DNA from: Apium graveolens
Lineage: Eukaryota > Streptophyta > Magnoliopsida > Apiales > Apiaceae
Direction: 5' to 3'
NCBI RefSeq assembly: GCF_009905375.1
Contig: NW_027417602.1
Span: 23,814-87,813, forward strand
DNA: 64,000 nucleotides
Part shown: positions 47,540 to 59,769 of the stretch, piece by piece
Position numbering within the stretch: position 1 is the first letter of the stretch
How the letters are laid out: every line of letters begins with the position of its first letter
Position numbers and translations under genes: made by a program
The notes under the pieces: generated by a model
The model's input: only the letters and a program-made list of their open reading frames with translations
Told to the model about the DNA's origin: nothing
Database searches by the model: none

Positions 47540-49066
47540 TTTTCTATTAATTCTACAACCGGCATAATCTGCATCTGAATAACCAGTTAGATCAAAACCA
47601 GAATCTCTAGGGTACCAAATGCCAAGTTTTGGTGTTCCCTTGAGATATGTGAAAATTCTCTTAATAGCTACTAAGTGAGATTCTCTAGGATCAGCCTGAA
47701 ATCTAGCACACAAATATGTAGCAAACATTATATCTGGCCTACTAGCTGTTAAGTACAGAAGTGAGCCAACCATGCCCCTATAACTTGAAATATCCACAGA
47801 CTTTTTAGTAGTGTTTAATTCAAGCTTAGTTGTAGTGGCCATGAGAGTTTTTGCAGATGTGCAATCCATTAGATAAAACTTCTTTAAAAGATCATAAATG
47901 TATTTAGTTTGACTAATGAATATTCCATCACTAACTTGCTTAACTTGCAAACCAAGACAGTAAGTTAGTTCTCCCATCATACTCATTTCATACTTACGCT
48001 GCATTAATTTGGCAAACTTTTTGCAAAGTTTTTCATCTGTAGAGTCAAAAATAATGTCATCTTCATAAATTTGAACAAGTATACTAGAGCCATTAACATT
48101 TCTAAAGAATAAAGTTTTATCTACAGTACCTCTTGTGAAGTGATTTTCCGAAAGGAACTTTGATAAAGTGTCATACCAGGCTCTAGGTGCTTGCTTCAGT
48201 CCATAAAGTGCTTTCAAAAGATAGTAGACATATTCTGGAAAATTTGGATCTTCAAAACCGGGAGACTGACTAACATAGACTTCCTCCATCAAGTCTCCAT
48301 TCAGAAAGGCACTTTTGACATCCATTTGATAGACCTTGAAATTGGCATGGGCTGCATAGGCTAAGAAGATTATGATGGCTTCAAGTCTTGCAACAGGAGC
48401 AAATGTTTCATCAAAATCTATTCCTTCTTGTTGACAATAGCCCTTAGCAACCAATCTAGCTTTGTTCCTGACTACTACGCCATTTTCATCCATCTTGTTT
48501 CTGAATACCCATTTGGTGTCAATTGGATTCTTTCCTCTAGGCTTGGGCACCAGCTTCCATACCTTATTCCTCTCAAATTGATTTAGCTCCTCCTGCATAG
48601 CTAAAAACCAATCAGGATCCAACAAAGCTTCTTCTACCTTCTTTGGTTCTTCCTTAGAAAGAAAGCTGTTGTACAGACATTCTTCTTGAGTTGCTCTCCT
48701 TGTTTGAACTCTAGAAGATACATCACCAATTATGAGCTTAAAGGGGTGATCTTTTGTCCATTTTCTCTGTTGAGGTAGATTAGCTCTAGATGAAGTGGCC
48801 TCATTGTTGTCTTGATGTGTGATTGAGTTTTGATTGTTTGAAACCCCCCCTGAGTTAATGGATCTTTGATTTGAGAAATGTGAGCTTTCTATAAGTGATC
48901 TATCATGACTCTCAGCTCCTTTTGATAACCCGACGGATGGTGAATTTTGAGTACCGACGGATGAAGCAAGTTGCCTTCCGACGGATAAGGCAGATTATCT
49001 CCCGACGGATGAAGCATTATGTAACTTGACAGATGTTGAATTTTGTGCTTCATTGGTAGTAGATTT
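47540..49066 (-). pseudogene. IN-RT linker, RT and RNase H start of unit A, cut by deletion
   Basis: The open minus-strand frame of 377 codons (47492-48625) holds [60 protein letters not shown] and YEDDIIF for the usual YVDD. It then holds [20 protein letters not shown] and [16 protein letters not shown], where it runs into LTR sequence. The RT itself is the most intact in the window, but RNase H is lost after about 20 residues. The linker has four exact CGACGGAT words at 48930-49012. Confidence 0.92.
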
Positions 49067-50275
49067 TTATGCATTATCCTTTGATACTATTTCTTGATCG
49101 CTTTCATCATCACTGTCATCACTAACCATCTCCACATTGTCAAATTTGAGGCTCTCATGGTAGTCTCCATCTTGTAGTCCTTCAATCTTTTTATCATCAA
49201 ACATAACATGTATTGATTCCACAACAATGTTGGTTCTTAGATTATAGACTCTATATGCTTTACCAACAGCATATCCAACAAAAATTCCTTCATCTGCTTT
49301 AGCATCAAACTTCTTATTCTGATCAGTTTGATTTCTCAAGATATAACATTTGCAGCCAAAGACATGAAGAAAATTTAGAGTTGGCTTCTTGTTCTTGAAC
49401 AATTGATAGGGAGTCATGCATTTTACTTGATTAATCAGAGAAATATTCTGAGTGTAGCATGCAGTATTTACAGCTTCAGCCCAGAAATATGTTGGTAGTT
49501 TAGATTCTTCAAGCATTCTCCTGGAAGCTTCAATAAGTGATCTATTCTTCCTTTCCACTACTCCATTCTGTTGTGGAGTTCTTGCTGCTGAAAACTCATG
49601 CAATATTCCATTTTCTTCATAAAATGCTCTCATGACAGAATTCTTGAACTCAGTTCCATTATCACTCCTAATTCTTCTCACTTTGAAATCAAGATTATTA
49701 TTGACTTGCCTTATGTAATTGATGATGATTTCACTAGCCTCATCTTTAGACTTTAGGAAATATGTCCAAGAGAACTTTGAGAAATCATCTATAATTACTA
49801 GGCAAAATCTTTTCCTTGAAATGGATAACACATTGACTGGTCCAAACAAATCCATGTGTAGCAGTTGTAAAGGTTTTTCAATTGTTGAATCAAGCTTCTT
49901 TCTGAATGATGCTTTGATCTGCTTTCCTTTTTGACAGGCATCACACAATCCATCCTTAGAAAACTCCACTTGAGGAATGCCTCTAACCAGTTCTTTCTTT
50001 ACTAGTTCATTCATGGTCTTGAAGTTTAAATGAGATAGCTTCTTGTGCCATAACCAACTTTCATCCTGACTTGCTTTGCTGAGAAGGCAAGTAACAGATT
50101 CTGCATGTGATGAGTTGAAGTCAGCTAGGTACACATTTCCTTTTCTCACACCAGTGAGAACCACTTTGTTGCTCCTCTTGTTAGTCACAACACAGGCTTC
50201 TGAGTTGAAGGTTACTGAATTGCCTTTATCACAAAGCTGGCCGATACTCGGAAAATTATGCTTGAGATCATCCAC
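49067..50275 (-). pseudogene. Integrase of unit A
   Basis: A 402-codon frame. It has HLNFKTMNELVKKELVRG and CDACQKGKQ (zinc domain), LHMDLFGPVN, IRSDNGTEFKN and TPQQNGVVERKNRSL (the D, D, E of the DDE site), then the C-terminal FLHVFGCKCYILRN and GIFVGYAVGKAYRVYNLRTN. All catalytic residues are present. The frame is cut off from gag by the in-frame TGA at 50309-50311, and it stops at 49067 before the linker. It is the best-preserved integrase in the window. Confidence 0.9.
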
Positions 50276-51009
50276 TAAGGCAACTTCCTCAATGATGACA
50301 TTGTCTTTTCAAATCAAGCCATATCTCACAGTATAACCCTTGCTGTCATCTCCAAAAGTAATACTAGGGTCAACTCTCTCCTTGAACTCTGTGAGCAGGG
50401 TAGAATCACCAGTCATGTGTCTTGAACAACCACTATCCAAGTACCATAGATTCTTTCTGTTTCCCTGCACACATCAAAATCAAATCAAGTTGATTTTGGT
50501 ACCCAAGTTTCCTTGGGTCCTGTCTTGTTAGCTTTCTTTTTCTATTTCTTAGTTTTGATCTCATTTGACTTGGGGATATTAGATTCATCCTTAGTCATTT
50601 GAGTTGAACCTTTGAAACCATTCATTACAGCAGAATTATCATGCATATTATGATTAACAGGGAATGGCATGCTATTAGTGAACATGTTATTTCAGTAAGG
50701 AATGCTAAATGGCATTTGTGGCATACTACATGCAACATAATAATGATTAGGTGTAAATGGCATATTAGCAAACTGTGCATTCATATTCTGTGTAGACATT
50801 GCATTCATAGGCATATGAGGCATGGCATTCTTGTTGGGAAAGTGAGGTGGAACAAATATGGAAGTAGGCATGGAAGATTTTCAATTAACAGACAAATGAT
50901 TTACACTACCACACTTGACACAGATTTTTCTAGGAGCATATTTATCAGGTGTGTAGTTATTGTGTTTGTTAATCCCCACTTTACCATTTCTATTATTTTT
51001 CCTTTTAGC
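50276..51009 (-). pseudogene. Gag C-terminal and protease region of unit A
   Basis: Decayed; parallels 43920-44560 of unit B. It contains the TGA at the last Cys of the second zinc knuckle (minus strand near 50880) and the TGA at 50309-50311. Shared position and base in both units. Confidence 0.8.
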
Positions 51010-52884
51010 CTATGTTTTAACCTCAATCTTTTCAAGTTTGTCACTCAATTGCTTGATAGTCATATGACCAACATTAGCCTTCTTCTCCTTCTTCACTTGA
51101 CTAGATTCTCCTGGAACAAAATTCTTGGAAACTGATCCATATCTCTCATTTAACTTGACAAGCTTGGCTTTACTCACAGGCTTGCTCACAGTCGACGGAT
51201 GAGGATTTATGTCACTCGACAGATAACCCTTTTTGCTATCCGAAGGATGACCCTCATCATCCGTCGAGTCTACATCTGTTAGCAATCCTTCCACCAAATT
51301 GGATTCCAGCTTCTCTTTGTTCTTCTTCCAGGCTGCATCACAAAAGGACTCAATCCCTTGAACTTTGCTGATTTGAGCATGAACATCTCTAGATATTTTC
51401 CATGCCTTAATCACCTCATGTTCTCGTTCAAGCTACTTCTTCAAGATCTCTTCTTTCTTCAAGGACTCAGTTAATTCATCCTTAGCAATTTTGCACTCAA
51501 TTCTTAATTTTTCAAATTCAATGAACCGAGACTATAGCACATTATTTCTCTCACTTAAAAACAAATTATTTTCTTTGATTTTAGCATTTTATTTAGTAAG
51601 AGACTTAAGTGTAACACACAAATGATATAATTCTGTAGACATGTCATTTATAGCATCATTACACTCAACTTTTGATAAATGTGCAAGGTTAGTGGTGATT
51701 ACCTGATTACTTGAAGAACTTGTCTCTGTTTCATCAGACTTGGCTATTAGGGCTAGATTGACATAGCTGACATCCTCATCCTCATCTAGACCATCTGCAG
51801 CCCAGTCATTTTTTTGTGTAATGAAAGCCCTTTCCTTTTGTTTAAGCAGCTCAAAGTATTTTTGTTTATAATCCACAGGCTCAAACTTCTTTTTGTTGGA
51901 ATCTGACTTTCTACACTCACTAGCAAAGTGCCCTGCCAAGCCACATTTGAAACATTTGAATTTTGATTTATCCACCATGTTTCTATTTGGCTTAGCTGTT
52001 CCAAAGTTCTTCTTGAACTTGAGCTTGGCAAGTCTTCTGGAAAGAAATGCTAGATGTTCATCAATATCTTCCATGTCATCTTAGCTCAAAGAATCTTCAT
52101 TTTCTGCTGCCAGCCCCTTGCCCTTATTTTCACAAACCTTTGAAGTTGATTCAACAGCTTCCATCTTCATCTCCTTCTCTTTTTCTAACTCAGCAACTAG
52201 TGCTATGGATCCTCCTTTCTTCTTTCCTCTCTCCATCCTCTCATCTTGCTCTATTTCAAACTCATAGGTTTTCAGGATGCTATACAGTCTCTCCAAAGTA
52301 AACTCCTTGTAATCTTGAGAGTTTCTCAATGAGACTGTCATAGGTTTCCATTCCTTTGGAAGAGATCTAAGGAACTTTAGATTGGAGTCTTTTGTCTGAT
52401 AGACCCTTCCATGCAATTTCAGAGCATTTAGTAGTTTTTGAAACCTACTAAAGATGTCAGTGAGAGACTCACTTTCTTCACTATGAAAATGCTCATATTG
52501 CTGAATCAGTAACTGCATCTTGTTTTCTCTAACTTGCTCAGTGCCATCACATATAATTTGTATTGTATCCCAAACATCCTTGGCAGTTTTGCAATTGATG
52601 ATGTTGTCAAACTTATCACCATCAACTCCATTGGATAGGATATTCATGGCCTTCTTATCTTTCCTGACTTGTTCAATATCAGGATCAGACCATTCATGCC
52701 TTGGCTTGGGGACAGATGGCTCATTTCCAGTTGCAGCTCTCATTGGTACATGAGGGCCTCTTTCTATGCAATCTACATAGGCCTCATCTTGAGAAAATAA
52801 ATGAAGATGCATCTTTACCTTCCAGTGATGGTAATTATCTTTATCCAGAAAAGGAATCTTGACTCCAACATCCTTCTTGTTCAT
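51010..52884 (-). pseudogene. Gag of unit A
   Basis: Starts MNKKDVGVKIPFLDKDNYHH. It is open to 52081, where a Gln codon became a stop, and then continues in the same frame (MEDIDEHLAFLSRRLAKLKF, knuckle CFKCGLAGHFASEC). Further stops lie near 51589, 51533, 51435 and 51010, each at a place where unit B is open. So A and B decayed separately after sharing the older defects. Confidence 0.9.
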
Positions 52885-52929
52885 CTTGCTATTTTGTTGT
52901 GATCTTTAAACTCTTTGTTTATCAAGAGC

Positions 52930-52945
52930 TTGCTCTGATACCAAT
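52930..52945 (-). other. Primer-binding site of unit A
   Basis: Minus strand ATTGGTATCAGAGCAAGC region; exact initiator tRNA-Met type. Confidence 0.88.
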
Positions 52946-53960
52946 TATTAGTCCCTTAACAATGCAACAAGAATTACAGAAGGGGGGTTGGATGGAATTC
53001 TTGTAACTTTTTCATAAATAAAATTATTCTAACTTAAATATATATATCAGTGTGAATTGATTTGCAGAGTACGGAATAATAACTTGAAATGAATCAAAAC
53101 ACAAGTAATTAAAAACACAAGTCTTTAAAAACTTTCTGGTGGATTTGAATGTATCCACCAGAGATATATAATATATCAAGAGAACTCTGTGTAGCAATTA
53201 GCTCACAGCTGCTTACAAATTATCAACAACTAAGATTGTAGAGAAATGCTAAGATTACAGCTTACAAATGTTTCTATCTCGGTTGCTTAATTAGTTGTTC
53301 TATTTGCTACTTCTTGGTTTATATATCACCAAGATTACAAAGCAATAACACAAGATAATAAAACAAAAACTATCAAGTCTAATACTGTGCTACTTCATTA
53401 CTCTATTCCAGCATCTTTGAATATCTTCATAATAGTATGGAAATGGCAATGCTTCTTTGTTCTCTAAAACCCAGTTGAATAGGCTTCCACATTCCATTTG
53501 CATACACTCGACACTGTGTTGTCACTGTCAACAGATGTTTGAATTCTTTATCCGTCGGGTTCATGATTATCCGTCGAGTTCATGATCATCCGTCGGGTTG
53601 TCTTGTTGATCATCCGTCGAATGACATTGTTGTTTATCCGTCGGGTAGCAATTTGACACTTGACTTCATTTCATTTATGCAGAATTACAAGACATCATCT
53701 ATGTACAATTAATCAACCTATTCTGCATATCTAGTTAAAGTCAACATGACTTGAGTACTACTACAGAATCTAAACAATGTGTATGCAGAAATGTGCTACA
53801 GACTTATTGTTACATAAGCTACTCACTCGATGGATAATAAATCATCATTCGTCGGGACTATATTGAGTTATCCGTCGGGACTATAATCTTTATCCGTCGA
53901 GTGCTACATTTTTCACTAAGTAAAATCTATCAAGGTATTTTGTTAATGAAATCATCAACA
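52946..53960 (-). mobile_element. 5' LTR of unit A (1015 bp)
   Basis: Starts TATTAG (TG mutated to TA) and ends ATCATCAACA. It lacks about 18 bases near the outer end that 26188-27228 has. It carries seven exact ATCCGTCG words (53549-53645 and 53850-53905), the hairpin at 53135-53162 and the TATA palindrome near 53313. Confidence 0.92.
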
Positions 53961-53965
53961 TGACT
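53961..53965. repeat. Target-site duplication of the SIRE-like complex, right (TGACT)
   Basis: Matches 26183-26187. Confidence 0.85.
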
Positions 53966-54460
53966 GTTGGCTTTACCCTTATAAATCAAAGTATGTATGT
54001 ACGTAGTGTAAAATTTCGCCTGATTTACTATATAATATATTTGTTGTTTTTGGCGGATCACTTACTACTAGGTTGGATCGGATGTCGGGGGCACCATTTG
54101 TGACTAGTGGCATAACAACTTTACAGCTGAAGAGTACATGATGTAAAGTACATCATCTTATACAAAAAATGAAGGTTTACAAACCGTAGTCCAAGAATCG
54201 AAAGAATCATCAAACTTTGGTGAAAACTGAATATTGGCCATGTCACCTCACCGTGTGCGCAACAATCCAGCAGGTGCAAGAAAAACCAAGGCAAAGAGCC
54301 TTCTTAAATACATGTGGGTAAACTATTAATTAATATAGTAATCAAATTTTAAAATCACATGGGAAAACCAAGTCTAAAACAAAGAAATCAGAACGGACTA
54401 GTAAACATTTTAGTTTTTTCAACAAGTTATAATAAGGAAAAAAATGAGCACAGTATACAA
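53966..54460. other. Host-like flank between the SIRE complex and element F
   Basis: No transposon ends seen. The minus strand has a 40-60 codon open stretch near 54150-54300, but no recognisable motif. It should be contiguous with 25914-26182 before the SIRE complex landed. Confidence 0.4.
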
Positions 54461-54465
54461 GTTAC
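54461..54465. repeat. Target-site duplication of element F, left (GTTAC)
   Basis: Same bases at 60490-60494. Confidence 0.93.
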
Positions 54466-55185
54466 TGTTGGACAAACTTAGTATTTTAGACTAAGTTGTG
54501 AATCATTTTGAGACTCTATATGAGTGAGACACATTATGTGTTAGTGGTGTGTATTTATTGGAACGTATTCTTCTCTTCGAGGGGATTCCAACGCATATTA
54601 ACACGCTCAAAATGAGTAAAAGGTGAATGAGAACTGATGTTCCAAAGTTTTACCTTTTAATATGAAAAGTGGCTTTGTACCACATCGAGAGTAGCACAAA
54701 CCTATTCCTTAGTTTTTCTTATAAATACCATGTACCACATCGAAAAGAAAAACAAGTCCTTTCAAGCCTCTCTTTATAAATAGAGTCTTAGGGCACCAGT
54801 TTTATTAAGTCAAGAAAATAAGAGTCATCTCTTTCATTCTTGGTCTCTTTAGTCTTAAATTTTTCCAATATTCCGGTGATAGTTCTCGGGCTCAGTTCAA
54901 GTTCGCTGAGAGTATATTCGATCTATCGATTATACTAGTATCTCGTTTTATCCTGGGAAGCAGGTCGCTAAACACGGATGGTGCGGGGCGAAACTGCTTT
55001 AAGGAGACAGTTTTCTGGACTCGAGATTAAATCCAATCTCTGTTTGTTTTCTCAAACCCTTCTCCTAATTTAATTGTTAATTCTCATATGCTTATGTGAT
55101 TTAAGAATTAACAATGTTTTTGTGAAGTAGTTATATATTCAATATATATATATAACAATGTCTTTATCGTACAAGATTGCTAACA
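54466..55185 (+). mobile_element. 5' LTR of element F (720 bp)
   Basis: TGTTGGACAAAC...GATTGCTAACA, with a TATA box TATAAATA at 54775-54782. Confidence 0.95.
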
Positions 55186-57640
55186 ATCTTAAAGCAGTTT
55201 CCTTCAATTTTCATACTTTCTTGTGAGTAGACGTAAAAGTCAATTTGATTGTTTAAATTGGATTTATTTATGGGTATATGAGTGGTCATTATTTGCCTCA
55301 TTAATTAAATTAAATTTAGTGCATTAATTTCTTTGATCACTTGTTGCCATGTGCTTGAAATTAATATAAATTTGATTTTAAGTGGTGCTTTGTTTAAGCA
55401 TAACAGGTACGAGGCAAAAGTAAGCACAAAGTTGTTGGATAATTGGTTTCTTATAAGGCTATTGATGCTTTAATGGTTATTGATTTATGATCAACTTATA
55501 TTCAAGTGGACATATTTGGTGACATCTCTTTCGGGTTGATCATTATAAATTGGTAGATTAAACCCAAATTTATAATTCGTCCATGTTTTTGCTATTAATG
55601 GATAGCTTATTATGTTTTGTTAACATGGTGATTGATTTCTTAATTCTGAATTGATTTTGGAATTATTAGTACACTGATACAAGAATCATATATGCTATAG
55701 TTTACATGCATGTTTGCAAGTTCATAACATGATATTGCTATGCAATTAAATGATATGGCTACATAAATGTGACCCTTCATGATGGAACTTGATTATTTGG
55801 TGATTAATTTTTTAATCATTGTTGAGTGATGATAATGCATCAATTATTATTGTTTAATCTTTAATAATGGAGTTATATCACAAACTTGTAATACTGGATA
55901 GAATGCAGTAACATGTTTGTTGTTAAATAATGTGACGAGGTGGGCAGCTGAAATGAACCAGATTTACAATTGCTCAGGATTCTCCACATTAAAAAACCTA
56001 ATGGGCCTGGAGTACAGGTTATGGGTCGGCACATAAATTATATTTTTCTGGTTGGATTTTTCCTCCAGTTAAATAATAATTTCACGTGTTGGTGTCGGTC
56101 TGCTGCGGCAGTGACACACGAGCCTATTATAGTGATCCATGTGATACTTAATACGGCGAATATTGATATCAGTACTTATGCTGAACTTCGGAGAGAATCC
56201 GGAAAGTTGTTAACCCTAACGCATCAGTTGATCAAGGATCACTGAATGTGGGTTTATTGAAGATTTATGTTCTTCCTTGGGCCTTTTCTGGTTGTACCAG
56301 TAGGTGCGCCATAAATGTAGGTTCGTGTGAACCATGTAAATATTTTCGAGAAATTCGGTAATTGAATTTTTAATGATAAGAACTACGGGAAGTTCTTTTA
56401 ACATGATATTAAAATCTTATAGGTTTTAATGAATAACGTAAAACCTGCTCAGATGAGAGGTAGTGACACGATACGTGTTTACTGTCTGGTTTGATAGTAA
56501 AACATTTATCACTCGTACTCGTAGTCGAGTCAATATTGAAGCTAAATAGAGAGATGTGTGCTCTATAAACTCAAGGGCAAATCCAACTTAATACAGATAA
56601 TTAAGATGGTAGTGAATAAATTTGATGATGAATAATCACCGGGCAAATTCTGTTTGCAACGTGAATATTCATGAGGTCGTTGCACCTTACTCGCATTAAA
56701 TAAATGGAGTAGATGCAGGCTTGAGTTGCGCTCTGAGAGAGATGCAAAACGATTGTGATCAGCTCAGACTATCACTGAATTTGAGGATATTAGTTACGAA
56801 GGGCTAATCGTTCCTTAAACATGATACCACAGAAGGAAATAATTAAATTTTCTATTAGTTTTGGAATATTTTCTGACATTCTGTAAAATATTAAAATTGT
56901 GGGGGTATCTAAAATAGAAAATTATTGAATTTTCTATGAATATTGGAATGTAATGAAACATTCTTGAAAATAATTGAAATGTGGGGGTATCTCGAAACTT
57001 GATACCAATACCTCTGTTGGTAGCATGAGATCCAAAATCAATTGAGATATTTTGGATGGATACATAGACAATGGTTGAGTCTAATAATATCCGATATATG
57101 AATCTAATTTTTGAGATTTGTAAGAATACTATTACAGAGTTTAGGAATGCTTATGCGATAAGCTAGTAGATCCTAGTAGATCTGTAATTAAAAGTCATCT
57201 AAATGAACTTACGAGTTATTGGATGAATGTGAGGATGAACCTGCAGAGAGCAAAAGACTTGGATAATTGCTAGTCCCGAATGTCTTGATAATTTGCTTGA
57301 AGGTGAACTCGTAAATTTAATAGAAGCAATGTGCTTCTCGTATAATTTCTTGATAAGTGAATATATCAAGAGAAAATTTGACTATTACTAAGAGTCAATA
57401 AATCAAGATTTTCTAGCACGTGTACTAGAAAATGGATTGTGCATGTTCTCTCTATGTCCTTTGTGGGGGAAAGGATGTTAAGAAATAGAGAGAGTGGTTC
57501 TGTTTGACAGAATCTTGTTTAAAAAAATATATAGATCTTCTTACGAGATAGAAGCATTAGGACCCAAATGAATTTTTAAATTGGAAAAATATATCTGGGT
57601 CTGAAGGAAGTATAAGGTCAGACTGATACAAAAAATATTA
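55186..57640 (+). pseudogene. Leader and gag region of element F, unreadable
   Basis: About 2.4 kb with scattered short frames. The only one of note is 55970-56245 (91 codons), without a motif I recognise. Gag is expected here by position, and repeated GAAATGTGGGGGTATCT words occur near 56910-56995. Nothing supports a functional gene. Confidence 0.4.
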
Positions 57641-59240
57641 CAGTCGAAAGTGATGACCTTATATAATTTATGAAATATTCTCGAGTTTGAGAATAAGGTT
57701 CATTAAGATGATACTAAAATTATCGTATTGTGAAATTTAAAAGTGCATCAATGAACATTGAGATGGTCTTTCTAAATAGTTATTTGGAGAAATATCTATT
57801 TACGTGAACCCGAGGGTTGCTCTAGATAAAGCAAGAGTAGAAAATCTGTATTTTCGGTGATCATGTTGAGTGAAACAACATTGACACGAAATAATGGCAT
57901 ATTAAATTTGATATTGCTATGATAAACAATGGCTTCAAATAAATGACATGGTTGCCATTTTGAGGACGCTCAATATTGGTTGCTATGTGAATAAGGATTT
58001 CCAGTTTAAGGACGCTTAAACTCGGTAATGATGCAAACTGAAATTGCTGGTTTTTGGGACGCTAAAAGCTGGTAATATCAATAACAAGTGAAGCCTTAAG
58101 TAATAACTAGTAAAGTTATTTCATAAATATGAAATATGTCAATATGAGATGTCAAACTGATTCAAAATCAGAGAATTGACAAGTGTGCATGTGTTATTTA
58201 CACATGATATGCAAGTCATAATTGATTGCATGTGAGTGATCTGATCATTACGAGAAGTAATGACAAGAGGATCATCTCTGAAAATCTTGATGAGATTGAA
58301 AAGTTTTGATTTGAAGATTACAATCTTCGTGACTTTAAAACTTTTAGATGATACATGTCACATGTTAGTGATGTGACTTTTGAAGAGGTCAACGAAGCTA
58401 AAGTTGTCATAGCTGGAATGGATTTATATATATCCAAGTGTAGATGAACAAGGATCTCTCAAGAAGGATTGCAAGTCTGTTGTACTTTTTAAAATTGTAC
58501 AAAATTAGACATAGGCTACACAGTTGGTAAACTGGGTAGATGCACGAGTACAATGGAAATTGGTCACTTGGAAGTGATTGCAATGAGATTTAAGGTGTAT
58601 GATATGTGCTCGTGAGCTTGGACTTCAATACGAAAGATATCTAATTGTACTATGTGAATATAGTATGTAAATTAGATATTTGACTTTAAGAACTTTAAAG
58701 TCATTCGAGAATACATTTCACACTTAGCAGTCGTGTCATGGAAATCCTAAACTTAGCTCGATTCATGATGGAATACGAGTCTGGTGCATAAAATAAATGC
58801 AGTTAAAAGGCCGAGTAGCCACTTTGTAAGGATATTCCTAAATGACAAGGAAAATGTGTCTTCAATATGCATATATCGTGTAATCAATATGCAAATTGGG
58901 AGATCACATTATTGTGTATGAAATGGTATGTCTCACATTTATGATGAGGACATAATACCATTAAACAACTATTCTCAACGAGAATTATCATTATTGACTA
59001 TGTAAAGTCAAATGATAATGTTTGGATCCACTAACCAGATGGTTAAACTGAGCGAATCTGTTTAAGACAAGAGAATCTAGTTAGACCGAGAGATAGTTGT
59101 CAAATCATCGAGAGGAATGAGCCTTGCCTATTGCTTAACGGCGTCATGGTGGACACCCAACCTTGCTGACTGGAGATCCCAAGAACTTGGTTCAATGGGA
59201 CAACTAAATCATGATGACTAAATCACTGTGGGGGTAACCC
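57641..59240 (+). pseudogene. Pol remnant of element F (RT to C-terminus)
   Basis: Near 57745-57835 the translation resembles the RT block with AFLN..LE...YM..PEG, broken by stops. Near 59090-59190 it resembles the conserved tail after RNase H of some plant copia elements (a SRGM-like block, then ADWRSQELGSMGQ). Between them, a threefold 50-bp repeat lies at 57952-58080. Confidence 0.6.
57952..58080 (+). repeat. Three diverged units around GGACGCT in element F
   Basis: TTTGAGGACGCTCAATATTG, TTTAAGGACGCTTAAACTCG and TTTTGGGACGCTAAAAGCTG, each followed by GTAAT or GTTGC, at spacing near 50-55 bases. Confidence 0.75.
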
Positions 59241-59769
59241 CCGGCCTATTTCTATGATGATGAAACAGTGAGACCCGTAAGGTACGAGGTTAAGCTTTAT
59301 GCTTTTAATGATCTTTGACGAATACAAGGATTTCAAGTTTGAATACATAATATTCGGTTGAGTAAACGCGGGTTACTCTATAAGATAAAGATCACCTATG
59401 TAAGAGAGAAGTATGGCCGCTTCAAAGGAGAATTGTGAGGCACAATTCTTTAGAAACTCTTGCAGAACCAGGACGATGTTCCAGGGCCAAAATGGACATA
59501 ATCATGAGAACTGAATGAGTCAGGAAAGATATAGTGATGAGTATGTCATCGTTTACACAAACGGTCGAACAGTTCAAGGACATCGCGTCATACTGTCTAC
59601 CAGTAAAGTCGATATACTTATTCGAGCGAAGGTTCAAGGAGCATTCTCTACCTATCGTATGCTATATCTGACCGCCGGAACTATCACCAAGTCAAGCTCC
59701 GCGTCTGTCTGTCTATGTGGTGTCTATGTGGTGCGTGCTACTGGACCATCAATCTCATTTGTGGGGGAT

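Larger units (their letters stand above)
26188..53960 (-). mobile_element. SIRE/Maximus-like copia complex: tandem dimer with three LTRs
   Basis: From right to left on the minus strand: LTR 52946-53960, unit A (gag, protease, integrase, RT, RNase H start), middle LTR 46580-47539, unit B (gag, protease, integrase, interrupted by element C, then RT, RNase H, extra ORF), LTR 26188-27228. TGACT flanks only the outermost LTRs. A and B share two odd TGA stops and a YEDD catalytic motif, so they are copies of one defective parent, not two landings. Copia order (IN before RT) and an extra ORF after pol support the SIRE/Maximus lineage. Confidence 0.82.
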
